Shown: one piece after another, positions 42,021 through 50,918 of the stretch | Numbering within the stretch: the first letter of the stretch is position 1 | How the letters are laid out: every line of letters starts with the position of its first letter | DNA from: Spectribacter acetivorans | Lineage (GTDB): Bacteria > Pseudomonadota > Gammaproteobacteria > Nevskiales > Salinisphaeraceae | DNA length: 64,000 bases | NCBI RefSeq assembly: GCF_031846305.1 | Contig: NZ_JAVRHY010000005.1 | Coordinates: forward strand, 1-64,000 | Reading direction: 5' to 3' | Notes under the pieces: generated by a model | Seen by the model: the letters and a program-made list of their open reading frames with translations, nothing else | The model's database searches: none | What the model was told of the DNA's origin: nothing | Translations under genes and position numbers: made by a program

Positions 42021-42641
42021 ATGAGCGAAGACTTGTACTTCTACGAACCCGCCGCCGGCCACGGCCTGGCCCACAACCCGTTCAATGCCATCATCGCGCC
42101 GCGGCCGATCGGCTGGGTGTCTAGCCTGGCGAGTGACGGGACGCGCAATCTGGCGCCCTACAGTTTCTTCAATGCGTTCAATTACACCCCGCCGATCATC
42201 GGGTTCGCCAGCGTCGGCCGCAAGGACAGTTTGAACAACATTGAAGCGACCGGTGATTTCGTCTGGCATCTGGCCACCCGTGAACTTGCCGAGGCGATGA
42301 ATGCCAGCGCCGCTGGGGTGGATGCCAGCGTGGACGAGTTCGAGCTTGTCGGGCTCACTGCGGTGCCGTCGCGGGTAGTGTCGGCGCCCCGGGTGGCGGA
42401 GGCGCCGGTGGCCTTCGAGTGCCGACGTACTCAGGTGCTGCAATTGCAGGGGTCGGACGGTGCGGCGGTGGATACCTGGATGGTGTTCGGCGAGGTCGTG
42501 GGGGTGCACATTGACCGCATGCTGATCGTCGATGGCATCTACGACACCGCGGCGGCGCGGCCCATCCTGCGCGCCGGCGGGCCCGCAGACTATTTCGGCA
42601 TCGACGCCGAGAACCTGTTCCGCATGGCGCGACCCGAATGA
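42021..42641 (+). CDS. flavin reductase-like / FMN-binding split-barrel protein
   Basis: A 206-residue protein. 'NPFNAIIAPRPIGWVSSLASDG' followed by 'NLAPYSFFNAFNYTPPIIGFAS' and 'DFVWHLATRELAEAMNASAAG' is the flavin reductase (DIM6/NTAB) fold, which binds FMN. Such proteins supply reduced flavin to oxygenases or act as stand-alone reductases. It starts 6 bp after the DUF1294 gene. Its partner is unknown, though the luciferase-like and Baeyer-Villiger genes in this window use flavins. Confidence 0.85.
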   Translation: MSEDLYFYEPAAGHGLAHNPFNAIIAPRPIGWVSSLASDGTRNLAPYSFFNAFNYTPPIIGFASVGRKDSLNNIEATGDFVWHLATRELAEAMNASAAGVDASVDEFELVGLTAVPSRVVSAPRVAEAPVAFECRRTQVLQLQGSDGAAVDTWMVFGEVVGVHIDRMLIVDGIYDTAAARPILRAGGPADYFGIDAENLFRMARPE

Positions 42642-42648
42642 GCCGGCC

Positions 42649-43278
42649 ATGCCGGTAGGGCCGAGCCAGGAGCCGCTGGTCACGCTGCTGCTGATTGCGG
42701 TGACTTGCGCGGTGTCGATTCCGGCGTTCAGCAACCGCAAGCTGCTCGGCGACATGCTGTTCTGGCCGCCGGCGATCGGGCGCGGTCAGTGGCACCGCTT
42801 CGTCACCCACGGGTTCGTGCACGCCGATGGCGCGCATCTGCTGTTCAACATGGTGACGCTGTACTTCTTCGGCCGGGCGATGGAGCCGTTCTTCACCCGC
42901 TACATCGGGGCGCCGGGGTACGCGCTGTTCTATGTGTCGGCCATCGTGGTGGCGATGCTGCCCAGCTGGTTACGGCACGCCCGGGATCCGAACTATCGCA
43001 GCCTGGGGGCCTCAGGGGCGGTGTCGGCGGTGTTGTTCGCCTACATCCTGCTGGCGCCCTGGTCGCTGCTGTTCGTGTTCTTCGTGCCGCTGCCGGCGAT
43101 CGTTTTCGCTGCGCTTTACGTGGGTTACAGCGTCTACGCCTCCCGCCAGGGTGCCGACGGCATCAATCACAGCGCCCATCTCCGGGGCGGGGGTTACGGG
43201 GTGCTGTTCGCGCTGGTGATGGAGCCGGGACTGGCCGGCCACTTCCTGCGCACGATCGCCTCGCCGCTGGGTAGCTGA
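42649..43278 (+). CDS. rhomboid-family intramembrane serine protease
   Basis: A 209-residue polytopic protein. 'GQWHRFVTHGFVHADGAHLLFNM', 'SLGASGAVSAVLFAY' (GxSG catalytic Ser) and 'GINHSAHLRGGGYG' (catalytic His in the last helix) are the rhomboid features. It has about six transmembrane helices. The ATG at 42649 lies 7 bp after the flavin-reductase stop. Substrates are unknown. A hairpin with an 11-bp stem follows. Confidence 0.9.
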   Translation: MPVGPSQEPLVTLLLIAVTCAVSIPAFSNRKLLGDMLFWPPAIGRGQWHRFVTHGFVHADGAHLLFNMVTLYFFGRAMEPFFTRYIGAPGYALFYVSAIVVAMLPSWLRHARDPNYRSLGASGAVSAVLFAYILLAPWSLLFVFFVPLPAIVFAALYVGYSVYASRQGADGINHSAHLRGGGYGVLFALVMEPGLAGHFLRTIASPLGS

Positions 43279-43279
43279 A

Positions 43280-43304
43280 CCCCGGGACCCGGCGGGTCCC
43301 GGGG
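43280..43304. terminator. bidirectional hairpin between convergent genes
   Basis: CCCCGGGACCC and GGGTCCCGGGG form a perfect 11-bp stem with a 3-nt loop, between the rhomboid stop and the convergent oxidoreductase stop. There is no T-tract on either strand, so it may act as a pause or mRNA-protecting hairpin as well as a terminator. Confidence 0.5.
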
Positions 43305-43317
43305 CGACACGCGAGCG

Positions 43318-44325
43318 CTAGTAACTCAGGCAGATCTTGCCGAAGTGCTTCTGCGATGCCTGATGCCGGAAGGCGTCGGCGATCTCGTCCAGGCCGAAGC
43401 TGCTGTCGATCACCGGCTTGATGCCGGTGTTGTCCAGCGCGCGGACCAGTTGTTGCTGATGTTCGCGGGTGCCCACGGTAATGCCCTTCACCTTGAGCTG
43501 ATGCATCATCATCGCAGCGGTGGGAATTTCGCCGGCCATGCCGGTGAGCACGCCGATCAGCGAGATGTGGCCGCCCACGCGTGCCGCGGCAATCGACTGG
43601 GTCATGGTGCCCGGGCCGCCCACCTCGATGATGTGATCCACGCCGCCGCGCGGGCACAGGGCGGCCGCGGCCTTGCCCCATTCCGGCGTGGTCTTGTAGT
43701 TGATCAGATGGTCGGCGCCCATCGCCTTCACCCGGTCCAGCTTCTCGTCGGACGACGAGGTGGCGATGACCGTGGCGCCGGCCGCGTTGGCCAGTTGCAG
43801 GGCGAAGATGGAAACACCGCCCGTGCCCTGGACCAGCACTGTTTCGCCGGGGCGCAGCTCGCCCTCGGCGAACAGGGCCCGCCAGGCGGTGACTGCGGCG
43901 CAGGGCAGGGTCGCGGCCTCTTCCATCGTGTAGCCGGCCGGGGCGTGGGTGAACGAGGTTTCCGCCCCGCAGACGAATTCCGCGGCATAGCCGTCCATGG
44001 AATCGCCGGGGATGCAGCCCCAGGTCTGGGCCAGAGTCGGTTCGCCGGACAGCCAGGTGGGGAAGAAGGTGCCGATCACGGTGTCGCCGACGGTGAATTC
44101 CCGCACGCCGGCGCCCACTTCCACCACTTCGCCGGCGACGTCGGACATCGGAATGCGGCCGTCGTCCACCGGCAGGCCGCCGGTGACCACCAGATAGTCG
44201 TGGAAGTTCAGCGAACTGGCGCGGGCCTTGACCAGGATCTGGCCGGCCTGCGGGCTGGGCTTGTCGATGTCCACCACCGCCAGATTGTCGAGGCTGGCCG
44301 GGTTGCTCAGGCGTACTGCTTTCAT
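43318..44325 (-). CDS. medium-chain dehydrogenase/reductase (zinc-type alcohol dehydrogenase or quinone oxidoreductase family)
   Basis: A 335-residue MDR protein. It has the N-terminal GroES-like fold, 'NFHDYLVVTGGLPV' and 'MSDVAGEVVEVGAGVREF', then the Rossmann motif 'VLVQGTGGVSIFALQLANAAGA' and 'HLINYKTTPEWGK'. The Cys/His set for catalytic zinc is not obvious, so a zinc-free NADPH enone or quinone reductase is possible. It is 51 bp downstream of the SDR gene on the same strand; the two may form one operon with phaZ upstream. Confidence 0.85.
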   Translation of the reverse strand: MKAVRLSNPASLDNLAVVDIDKPSPQAGQILVKARASSLNFHDYLVVTGGLPVDDGRIPMSDVAGEVVEVGAGVREFTVGDTVIGTFFPTWLSGEPTLAQTWGCIPGDSMDGYAAEFVCGAETSFTHAPAGYTMEEAATLPCAAVTAWRALFAEGELRPGETVLVQGTGGVSIFALQLANAAGATVIATSSSDEKLDRVKAMGADHLINYKTTPEWGKAAAALCPRGGVDHIIEVGGPGTMTQSIAAARVGGHISLIGVLTGMAGEIPTAAMMMHQLKVKGITVGTREHQQQLVRALDNTGIKPVIDSSFGLDEIADAFRHQASQKHFGKICLSY

Positions 44326-44376
44326 GGGAATTCCGATAGCGTCGAAGAATGGAGCCGGCGCGCGGGCGCCGGGGAA

Positions 44377-45165
44377 TCAGTCGGAGGTCAGACCGCCGTC
44401 GATCACGTGTTCCTCGCCGGTGATGAACGAGGATTCGTCCGAGGCCAGGAACACGAACAGATTGGCCACGTCCTCGGGGCGGCCGAGGCGGCCGATGGAG
44501 TGGCGCTCCGTGAACTTGGCCTCGGCATCGGCGTAGTCCTCGGCCAGACCGTAGTCGACGTAGCGCTCGAACAGGCGCTGGCCCATGGTGGTCTGGATCA
44601 CGCCCGGGTGCACCGAGTTGACGCGGATCTTGGTGCCCATGCGGGCCAGTTCCACCGCCGCAGCCTTGGTCAGCAGACGTACCGCCCCCTTGCTCATGCA
44701 GTAGGCGGTCAGGCCCAGAAAGCCCTGCATGCCGGCCACCGAGGACAGGTTGATGATGGAGCCGCCACCGCGCTCGGTCATCGGGTCCACGGCGTACTTG
44801 ATGCCCATGTAGACGCCGTGCTCGTTGATCGCCGAGATGCGCTGCAGGTCTTCCATGGTGGTGTCGGCCAGCGTCTTGACGATTTCGATGCCGGCGTTGT
44901 TCACCAGAATGTCGAGACCGCCGAACGTATCCACCGCGGCACGGATGGCCGTCGGCCAGTGCGATTCGTCGGTGGTGTCCTGATGGGCATAGCTGGCCTG
45001 ACCGCCGGCATCGCGGATGCCCTGGGCGGTCTGCTCGCCGACGTCGTCCAGGATGTCGGTAATCAGGACCTTCGCCCCTTCCCGCGCCATGGCCTGCGCG
45101 CCTTCCGCGCCCAGCCCTCGTGCCCCGCCGGTAATCAGCGCGACCTTGCCGTCCAGTCGACCCAT
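44377..45165 (-). CDS. short-chain dehydrogenase/reductase
   Basis: A 262-residue classical SDR. 'LITGGARGLGAEGA' is the NAD(P) TGxxxGxG motif, 'NNAGIEIV' the NNAG motif and 'YCMSK' the YxxxK catalytic pair, with Ser in 'NLSSVAG'. An Asp in 'VLITDILDD' after beta-2 favours NAD+. The end 'EEHVIDGGLTSD' is standard. Substrates could be cyclic or secondary alcohols, as in cyclohexanol or hydroxysteroid dehydrogenases (inference). Confidence 0.88.
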   Translation of the reverse strand: MGRLDGKVALITGGARGLGAEGAQAMAREGAKVLITDILDDVGEQTAQGIRDAGGQASYAHQDTTDESHWPTAIRAAVDTFGGLDILVNNAGIEIVKTLADTTMEDLQRISAINEHGVYMGIKYAVDPMTERGGGSIINLSSVAGMQGFLGLTAYCMSKGAVRLLTKAAAVELARMGTKIRVNSVHPGVIQTTMGQRLFERYVDYGLAEDYADAEAKFTERHSIGRLGRPEDVANLFVFLASDESSFITGEEHVIDGGLTSD

Positions 45166-45300
45166 GGGTTCTCTCCTCCGATGATTCGCGTCATCTGTAT
45201 GGTCTTCGTGCGCCCTCTCGCGGGGCGTTCCCGACCTTAGCCGCTGCTGCCCGCCGCCGGCCCCCTGCGAACGGGTAGGCCGGCGACCGACATTCAGGCG

Positions 45301-46548
45301 TCAGTTGGTTTTCTTGCGCGGCGTCTTGTGGCGCTCGATGAAGGCCTTGGCCTCGGGCGCCGTTTCCTCGCGGTAGAGCTGGCCCTTGAAGATGCCGTAG
45401 TGGCCCACGCCCTGCTGCACGTAGGCATGCTTGTCCGCATCCGGCAGGTTCGGGCACAGGTCGAGTGCGGCGCTGCACTGGCCGATCGCGACCATGTCGT
45501 CGAGCGCGCCCTCCATGGTCATGATCGGCACGTCGCGGATCGACTCCCCGGTGACCGTGCGGCCGCGATACTGCATGCAGCCCTTGGGCAGGTGCTGATC
45601 GATGAACACCCGCTCGAGCGTTTCGATGTAGAACTCCTCGGTGGTGTCCAGCAGCGAGAAATACTCGTCGTAGAACTCGCGGTGCTTGGCCGCCGCCGCC
45701 TCGTTGCCGGATGCCACGTTGCGGAAGAATTCCCAGTGCTTGGTCAGGTGCAGCTTGGGGTTCATCGACATGAAGCCGGTCAGCTGCAGCGCGCCGGGGT
45801 AGACCCGCCGGCCGGCGCCGGCGAAGCGCGCCGGCACGCGGTGGATCAGCGAGGCCTTGAGCAGCGGCATGTTGACCTGCTCGCACTTCTTGAGCATGTC
45901 GTTGGGATTCACGCGGATATCGATCGGCCCGGCCATCATCAGCAGGCTGCGCGGCCGGCAGGGATTGCGGTCGCGGCACATGGCGGCGGTGGCCACCATC
46001 GCCGGCACCGCGGCCTGGCAGATGGCGAACAGGTGCGTCTCCGGGCCCAGGCCCTCGAGGAACTCGATCAGGTAATCGGTGTATTCCTCCAGCCCGAACC
46101 GGCCCTCGCTGGCGGGCACGTGCTTGGCGTCCAGCCAGTCGGTGACGTAGACGTCGTGATCCGGCAGGAAGGCCTCGTAGGTTTCCCGCGACAGGGTGGC
46201 ATGGTGGCCGGAGACCGCCGCCACGAACAGCACCTTGGGCGCATCGTCGGGCAGACCGTCGCGCCGGAAGCGCAGCAGATTGGCGAAGGGTTTGCGCGCG
46301 ACCACGGTCTCGCGAACGGTGTGGCGCTCGCCGTCCACCTCGACATCGTCATAGGCCCACGGCTGCTTGGGATAGCTCTGCAACAGGCGCCGGGTGGATT
46401 CGAACGTCGCCGCCTGCAGCCGGCCGACCGGCGTCCGGGCCAGCGGATAGGCCCGCGAGCGGGCGGCGTGTTCCGCCATCGACAGCACGGCCGTGGCGGG
46501 CTTCAGGCACTCGCGTTGCAGATCGAAAAGAGCGTAGCGCATGGGCAT
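45301..46548 (-). CDS. phaZ: intracellular polyhydroxyalkanoate depolymerase
   Basis: A 415-residue protein of the intracellular PHB depolymerase family (Ralstonia PhaZa type), which degrades stored polyester granules. The N-terminus 'MRYALFDLQRECLKPATAVL' and 'VLFVAAVSGHHATLSRETYEAFLPDHDVYVTDWL'-like segment fit. The nucleophile is a Cys in 'AICQAAVPAM', as established for this family rather than a lipase Ser. 'VPIMTMEGALDDM' and 'QQGVGHYGIFKG' carry the Asp and His. No synthase is nearby. Confidence 0.9.
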   Translation of the reverse strand: MPMRYALFDLQRECLKPATAVLSMAEHAARSRAYPLARTPVGRLQAATFESTRRLLQSYPKQPWAYDDVEVDGERHTVRETVVARKPFANLLRFRRDGLPDDAPKVLFVAAVSGHHATLSRETYEAFLPDHDVYVTDWLDAKHVPASEGRFGLEEYTDYLIEFLEGLGPETHLFAICQAAVPAMVATAAMCRDRNPCRPRSLLMMAGPIDIRVNPNDMLKKCEQVNMPLLKASLIHRVPARFAGAGRRVYPGALQLTGFMSMNPKLHLTKHWEFFRNVASGNEAAAAKHREFYDEYFSLLDTTEEFYIETLERVFIDQHLPKGCMQYRGRTVTGESIRDVPIMTMEGALDDMVAIGQCSAALDLCPNLPDADKHAYVQQGVGHYGIFKGQLYREETAPEAKAFIERHKTPRKKTN

Positions 46549-46628
46549 GTTTTCCCTTGTGGCGGGGCAAAATCGACCGTGAAACTAGCAGATCGGCACC
46601 GTAAAAGGCCAGATTACCCCCGGCTGGC

Positions 46629-47102
46629 TCATTCGATATAGGGCACTTCCACGTCCGCCAGCCCGGCCCGCATGGCGGCCGCCTGATCGGCCGGCAGCGC
46701 TTCGAGATCGCTGCGCCGGTAGGCACGGTTCGCGCAGTTATCGTGGTACCACTGCTTGGTGTCGTTGACCGCAATCACCTCGTCGCGGAAATCGGCGATA
46801 TCCTCGTTGAAGGCCTCGGCCTGCTTGTTGTATTCCAGCAGGCGCCCCGAGGCTTCCACCCCGTCGCCGCCGTCGACCGACTCATGTTGCTCGGCCAGCG
46901 CCTGACGGCGTTGCTCGAACTCGTCGGCCGCCCGGTTGAGCCGCGCGGACTCCTCGCGCAGGTTCTGCACGCGCTGGGCGCATTCGGCCAGCATTTCGGC
47001 GCCGAGGGTGTTATCGGTCTTGCCGGCTTCGGTCTGGGCATGGCCGGCGGTGGCCAGCATCAGTGCCAGCGCTGCAAGGCCGGCATGGGTAATCCGCGTC
47101 AT
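46629..47102 (-). CDS. secreted coiled-coil protein, unknown function
   Basis: A 157-residue protein with a signal peptide cut after 'AGHAQ' (about 23). The mature part is Glu/Arg/Ala-rich and helical ('RVQNLREESARLNRAADEFEQ'), and two Cys (in 'LAECAQ' and 'HDNCANRAYRR') could form a disulfide. I recognise no family with confidence. It lies between phaZ and the large secreted protein gene on the same strand. Confidence 0.6.
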   Translation of the reverse strand: MTRITHAGLAALALMLATAGHAQTEAGKTDNTLGAEMLAECAQRVQNLREESARLNRAADEFEQRRQALAEQHESVDGGDGVEASGRLLEYNKQAEAFNEDIADFRDEVIAVNDTKQWYHDNCANRAYRRSDLEALPADQAAAMRAGLADVEVPYIE

Positions 47103-47224
47103 TGAAAGTCCCGTGACAGGTCAGGCGATGCCGCCGAGCATAACCGGCGGACCGGTCCGGGGTGAAACCCGGTGACACACCGGGGACGGGCGGCTACCCG
47201 CCCCCGGTGCGGCCGGTGACCACG

Positions 47225-49462
47225 TCAGTTGCTGCAGAGCAGATCGGCGGGGTCGATGAAGTCGCCGATATTGGTACCGCCGGTGATCACGTCGACATTC
47301 AGCGGGTTGCAGATCATGCTGCCGCTGCGGTCGAAGTCGCCCTCGAGCACGCTGTAGTCCAGTCGCCGGTTCTGCGCCCGGAACTGCCCATCGATATATA
47401 CCTCGGTATCGCCGAGATCGGCGTCGATGTCTCCGATCACCGGGGCGTTGCCGGTGTCGATGAAGAACTGGCCGGCCGAGCCGTTGCCCAGGCACTGCTC
47501 GCCAATGAAAATGACTTCGATGCAGGATTCCTCGGTGTTGCCGGACAGCGCCAGCCGGGTGAAGGTCAGGGGCGACAGCTGCACGAACTCGCTCGGGTTG
47601 GCGCAGTCACCTGCCAGGCAGAAGAAGGCGTCGCGGATGGTGAGTTCGCCGTCGGCCTCAAGGCTGGCGTCGACCACGTTGCCGCCGGTGGCGCCGGTGC
47701 AGCTTGCGGCGCCCTGCGCGACGCACAGTTCGAGCAGCGTCGGCAGGTTCTCGAACTCGGCGGTGATCATGTCGAGCCCGAGATTGGTCAGCACGCTGAG
47801 GTTGTCCACGGGCTCATTGGCGGCATACGACACGTCCAGCAGCTCGGCGTCGGCCAGCGACAGCGACACCTCCGACGGGAAGTTGCTGAATTCGACATCC
47901 GCGTAGCCGCCATCGGCCATGTCCACGTCGAATACCACCGGGGTGGGGGTGTCGATCATGGCGGTCAGGCCCAGTGCCGGGTCGGTGGCGAAGGTCAGGC
48001 CGCGGAATCCCTGGAAGCGGGCGCCGGCGACCAGGCCCTCGGTGGTGTCCAGCACCGCGCCGTTGTTGCCGGTGGCGACGTTGCGCGGTTCGGGGCCGTC
48101 GGTCAGCGTGAAGGCGATCTCCCCGATCTCGGCGCCGCCGAGGTCGATGTCGATGGCACTACCGTCACCGAAGTCGAGGGTGGCGGCGTCGGGCAGGTCC
48201 TGCAGGGAGGCGGTGATGTCGAGGCCATCCTCCAGGTTCAGACTGGCGAGAATGGCGCCGATCGGCCCACCCGCGCTGTACTGCACCACCTGGTTGCCGT
48301 CATCGGCGCCCAGGAACAGGTCCAGCGAGGTCGGCAGGGCATCCACCACGATTTCACCGCTGGCCTGATCAGCGGCATCGAAGGTGACGGTCGGGGTCGT
48401 GGGGGTCGACGACGTCAGGCTGACGTTCAGGTCGTTGGCCAGATCGGCGGCCAGCCCGAAGCTTGCCGGCACCGGCGACAGATCGACGCCAAAGCGGACC
48501 AGTTCGACGAACTCCCGCGTTTCCGCCTGCTCGCGGCTGACCGAGCCCACCAGGGCGAGATCATCGTTGGGGCTGTCGGTGGTCAGATTCGCCTGGGCAT
48601 TGAGCGCGCCGCCGCTGGTGGCGTTCTGCACCGCGGCGTCGAGAGTGGCGCGCTCGGGAATGCCGGTGTCGCTGTCGAAGCCGAAGCTCACCCGCAGCGG
48701 CGGTTCGGTGCCGCCGACCAGCGCGTCGACCGGGATGTCGACCACGGCACGGATATCCAGCGGCAGCGGCGGTTGCGGCCGGCTGCCCAGCACCACGCCG
48801 AACAGGCCGCGGATCAGGTTCTCCGTGCGCTTGACGTCGAACGTCAGGCCCAGGCCGCCGTCCCCGTCCGGGCGCAGGCTGAAGGTGGCGACCACGTCGC
48901 CACCGAAGTTGCGGTCGACGTTCAGGCGCATGGGTGTGTTCAGCAGGCCGAAGTGCTGACGAGTCACACCGTCGCTGACGGTCTCGAAGCGGAAGGTGAT
49001 GACGTCGACCAGGAAGCCCAGCGTGTTCAGGCCCTGCTGGCTGTCCGCGATCAGGCCATCAAGGCCGAGCTGTTCCACCAGGGGGCGGCTGCCCGGCAGC
49101 GAATCCAGCGGCAGCTCGTCGTAAAGCTGCTGGACGTCGACCGCCTGCAGCAGGTCGGTGACCTGCTCGGCGACCTCGCCATTGGTGAGGCTGTTGCTCT
49201 GCAGGCGTAGTTGCAGTGCATCCAGCTCGGCCTGCGTTTCCGCCGGCAGATCCTCGATGGAGTCGGCATCCGCGGGTAGCGCCGGCATCACCTCGTCCAG
49301 ATTGGCGACCTCGATCAGGTCGGCGAGCCAGCTCAGTTCCGGTGGCAGTTCGATGTCGGCGGCCACGACCGGCTGGTCTTCGCCCTGCGCCATGGCGGTG
49401 CCGGCGGCGAACAGGGCCGGCGCGGCCGCGATGGCCAGGCGGTGCAGGATTCGATGATGCAT
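47225..49462 (-). CDS. large secreted beta-rich protein, unknown function
   Basis: A 745-residue protein with a Sec signal peptide cut after 'GTAMA' (about 25). The sequence is acidic, low in Lys and rich in Asp, Gly, Ala and Leu, with repeated phrases of the type 'LPxxLDLFL', 'LPDAATLDF', 'FPSEVSLSL' and 'LPTLLEL' every 60-110 residues, suggesting tandem beta-domains of one kind. The last about 150 residues contain four to six Cys. There are no catalytic motifs I know and no lipobox. A surface or matrix role is possible. Confidence 0.65.
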   Translation of the reverse strand: MHHRILHRLAIAAAPALFAAGTAMAQGEDQPVVAADIELPPELSWLADLIEVANLDEVMPALPADADSIEDLPAETQAELDALQLRLQSNSLTNGEVAEQVTDLLQAVDVQQLYDELPLDSLPGSRPLVEQLGLDGLIADSQQGLNTLGFLVDVITFRFETVSDGVTRQHFGLLNTPMRLNVDRNFGGDVVATFSLRPDGDGGLGLTFDVKRTENLIRGLFGVVLGSRPQPPLPLDIRAVVDIPVDALVGGTEPPLRVSFGFDSDTGIPERATLDAAVQNATSGGALNAQANLTTDSPNDDLALVGSVSREQAETREFVELVRFGVDLSPVPASFGLAADLANDLNVSLTSSTPTTPTVTFDAADQASGEIVVDALPTSLDLFLGADDGNQVVQYSAGGPIGAILASLNLEDGLDITASLQDLPDAATLDFGDGSAIDIDLGGAEIGEIAFTLTDGPEPRNVATGNNGAVLDTTEGLVAGARFQGFRGLTFATDPALGLTAMIDTPTPVVFDVDMADGGYADVEFSNFPSEVSLSLADAELLDVSYAANEPVDNLSVLTNLGLDMITAEFENLPTLLELCVAQGAASCTGATGGNVVDASLEADGELTIRDAFFCLAGDCANPSEFVQLSPLTFTRLALSGNTEESCIEVIFIGEQCLGNGSAGQFFIDTGNAPVIGDIDADLGDTEVYIDGQFRAQNRRLDYSVLEGDFDRSGSMICNPLNVDVITGGTNIGDFIDPADLLCSN

Positions 49463-49757
49463 TCGGCTTGTCTCCCTCGTTTAGCGGATGGTTGCTGCGG
49501 TCGGTACCGGCGTATGCGGAAGCGACCCGAGCCGCGGTGGCCGCCATCCGAAGAACGGCCGATGCGGTTTGAAATATCGTGTGGGTGAGTCTGGCGGGGC
49601 GCGATTGACGGCTGATGACAGCCGATGACGGGCGGTAACCAAAAATAAGCGGGCCGCAGCCCGCTATCTTTGTTATTGACCGTCGTCTGTGGCGACGCCT
49701 CTCGTTGTTGTCCTCCCATCCCCGGGATTCGCCGACCCCGGGGGCATCCTAGCCTGC
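49463..49757. other. intergenic region with terminator
   Basis: This 295-bp stretch separates the large secreted protein from dcd, both on the minus strand. It contains the terminator at 49641-49665 near dcd and the secreted protein's promoter region, in which I recognise no clear -35/-10 pair or operator. Confidence 0.5.
49641..49665 (-). terminator. intrinsic terminator after dcd
   Basis: On the minus strand AGCGGGC-TGCG-GCCCGCT is followed by TTATTTTT (49647-49641), about 93 bp after the dcd stop. It should end the transcript of the repair cluster. Read on the plus strand, it is followed by ATCTTTGTT and might also work weakly. Confidence 0.7.
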
Positions 49758-50870
49758 TTAGTTCGGCTTGAGAAAGTGCTTGCTAAGTGACAGCCCCTGC
49801 CGTTGATAGGAGGACTGCAGCCGGCCGACGCCGTAGAGCTGGTCCGGGCGTTCGGTGAGCGGTTCGTAGATCAGCCGGCCCACGGTCTGGCCGTGTTCCA
49901 GCACGAACGGCACTTCGTAGGAGCGCACCTCCAGCACCGCCCGGGCGCCGCTGCCGCCGGCCTCGGCGTGGCCGAAGCCCGGGTCGAAGAAGCCGGCGTA
50001 GTGGACGCGGAATTCGCCGACGAGGGTGTCGTAGGCCACCATTTCCGCCGCCTGGTCGGGCGGGATGTCGACCGCTTCCTTCGAGGCCAGGATGTAGAAC
50101 TCGCCCGGATCAAGCACCAGGCCCTGGTCGTAACGGGCGTGTACCGGCTCCCAGAAATCGCGGATGGCGTAATGGTCGCGCCGGTCGATGTCGATCAGCC
50201 CCGCGTGGGCCTTGGCGCGGTAGCCGATCAGGCCCTCGGGTTCCTCGCCCCGCACATCGACGCTAACCGGCTGGATGCGGCTGGCGGGGTGGGCCTCGCC
50301 GGTCAGCCGGCTGAGCTGACCATCGTCGCCGGAGGTCCCGCCGTGGCGGATGCGCAGCTGCGACAACCGCGAGCCTTCCCGTACCAGCACGCTGAACGTG
50401 CGCGGCGCGATCTCGGCATACAGCGGGCCGGTATAGCCGGGGCGCACGCGGTCGAATTCGGCGCCGTGGTCGGTGATCAGCCGGGTGAACACATCCAGCC
50501 GGCCGGTGGAGCTCTTGGGGTTGCCGATCGCGCTGCGCCCGGGCGCCAGCGCCAGCGACTCCTGCAGCGGCACGATGTAGACGCAGCCGCGTTCCAGCAC
50601 CGCGCCCTCGCTGATATCCATGCGATGCATGGCGAAGTGATCCAGCTTGTCGGCCACTTTGAAATCCGCGCCCGGCAGGAAGCTGGCGCGCACCCGATAG
50701 GCAACCGGCCCCAGCCGCAGATCGAGGCTGGCGGGCTGTATCTGGTCCTCGTCGAGTGACTGGCCGGTGCGGATTTCGCCCTGCGCCAGCAACTGCGCGA
50801 GATGCTGGGACGGCAGGATGCCGGTGGCGGCGTCGAGGGTGTCGGCGGCGGGTCGGGCTGGCTCTTGCAT
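49758..50870 (-). CDS. dcd: dCTP deaminase, long tandem-domain form
   Basis: A 370-residue enzyme converting dCTP to dUTP. Two dUTPase-like barrels are in tandem: the first has 'IQPASLDLRLGPVAYRVRASF' and 'AIGNPKSSTGRLDVFTRLI', the second 'EFRVHYAGFFDPGFGH' and 'FVLEHGQTVGRLIYE'. This long form is mainly alphaproteobacterial; the E. coli enzyme is about 190 residues. The ATG at 50870 is chosen because the longer in-frame start lacks conserved residues. It is 48 bp after the OhrR gene in the cluster and ends in a terminator. Confidence 0.85.
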   Translation of the reverse strand: MQEPARPAADTLDAATGILPSQHLAQLLAQGEIRTGQSLDEDQIQPASLDLRLGPVAYRVRASFLPGADFKVADKLDHFAMHRMDISEGAVLERGCVYIVPLQESLALAPGRSAIGNPKSSTGRLDVFTRLITDHGAEFDRVRPGYTGPLYAEIAPRTFSVLVREGSRLSQLRIRHGGTSGDDGQLSRLTGEAHPASRIQPVSVDVRGEEPEGLIGYRAKAHAGLIDIDRRDHYAIRDFWEPVHARYDQGLVLDPGEFYILASKEAVDIPPDQAAEMVAYDTLVGEFRVHYAGFFDPGFGHAEAGGSGARAVLEVRSYEVPFVLEHGQTVGRLIYEPLTERPDQLYGVGRLQSSYQRQGLSLSKHFLKPN

Positions 50871-50918
50871 GGGCGGTCTTATACCAGCGCCGCGGGCCGA
50901 CTGCATGCCCGGCGCCGA

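Noticed and set aside
42532..42648. N-terminal extension of the rhomboid protein
   Set aside because: The extra 39 residues overlap the flavin-reductase gene in another frame and are Pro/Arg/Ser-rich; the ATG at 42649 gives the normal start.
47103..47224. GC-rich hairpin (ACCGGGGGCGGG.../...CCCGTCCCCGGT) after the large secreted protein
   Set aside because: The stem is good, but no U-tract follows, and a hairpin of this strength is common in this GC-rich DNA, so I did not call it a terminator.
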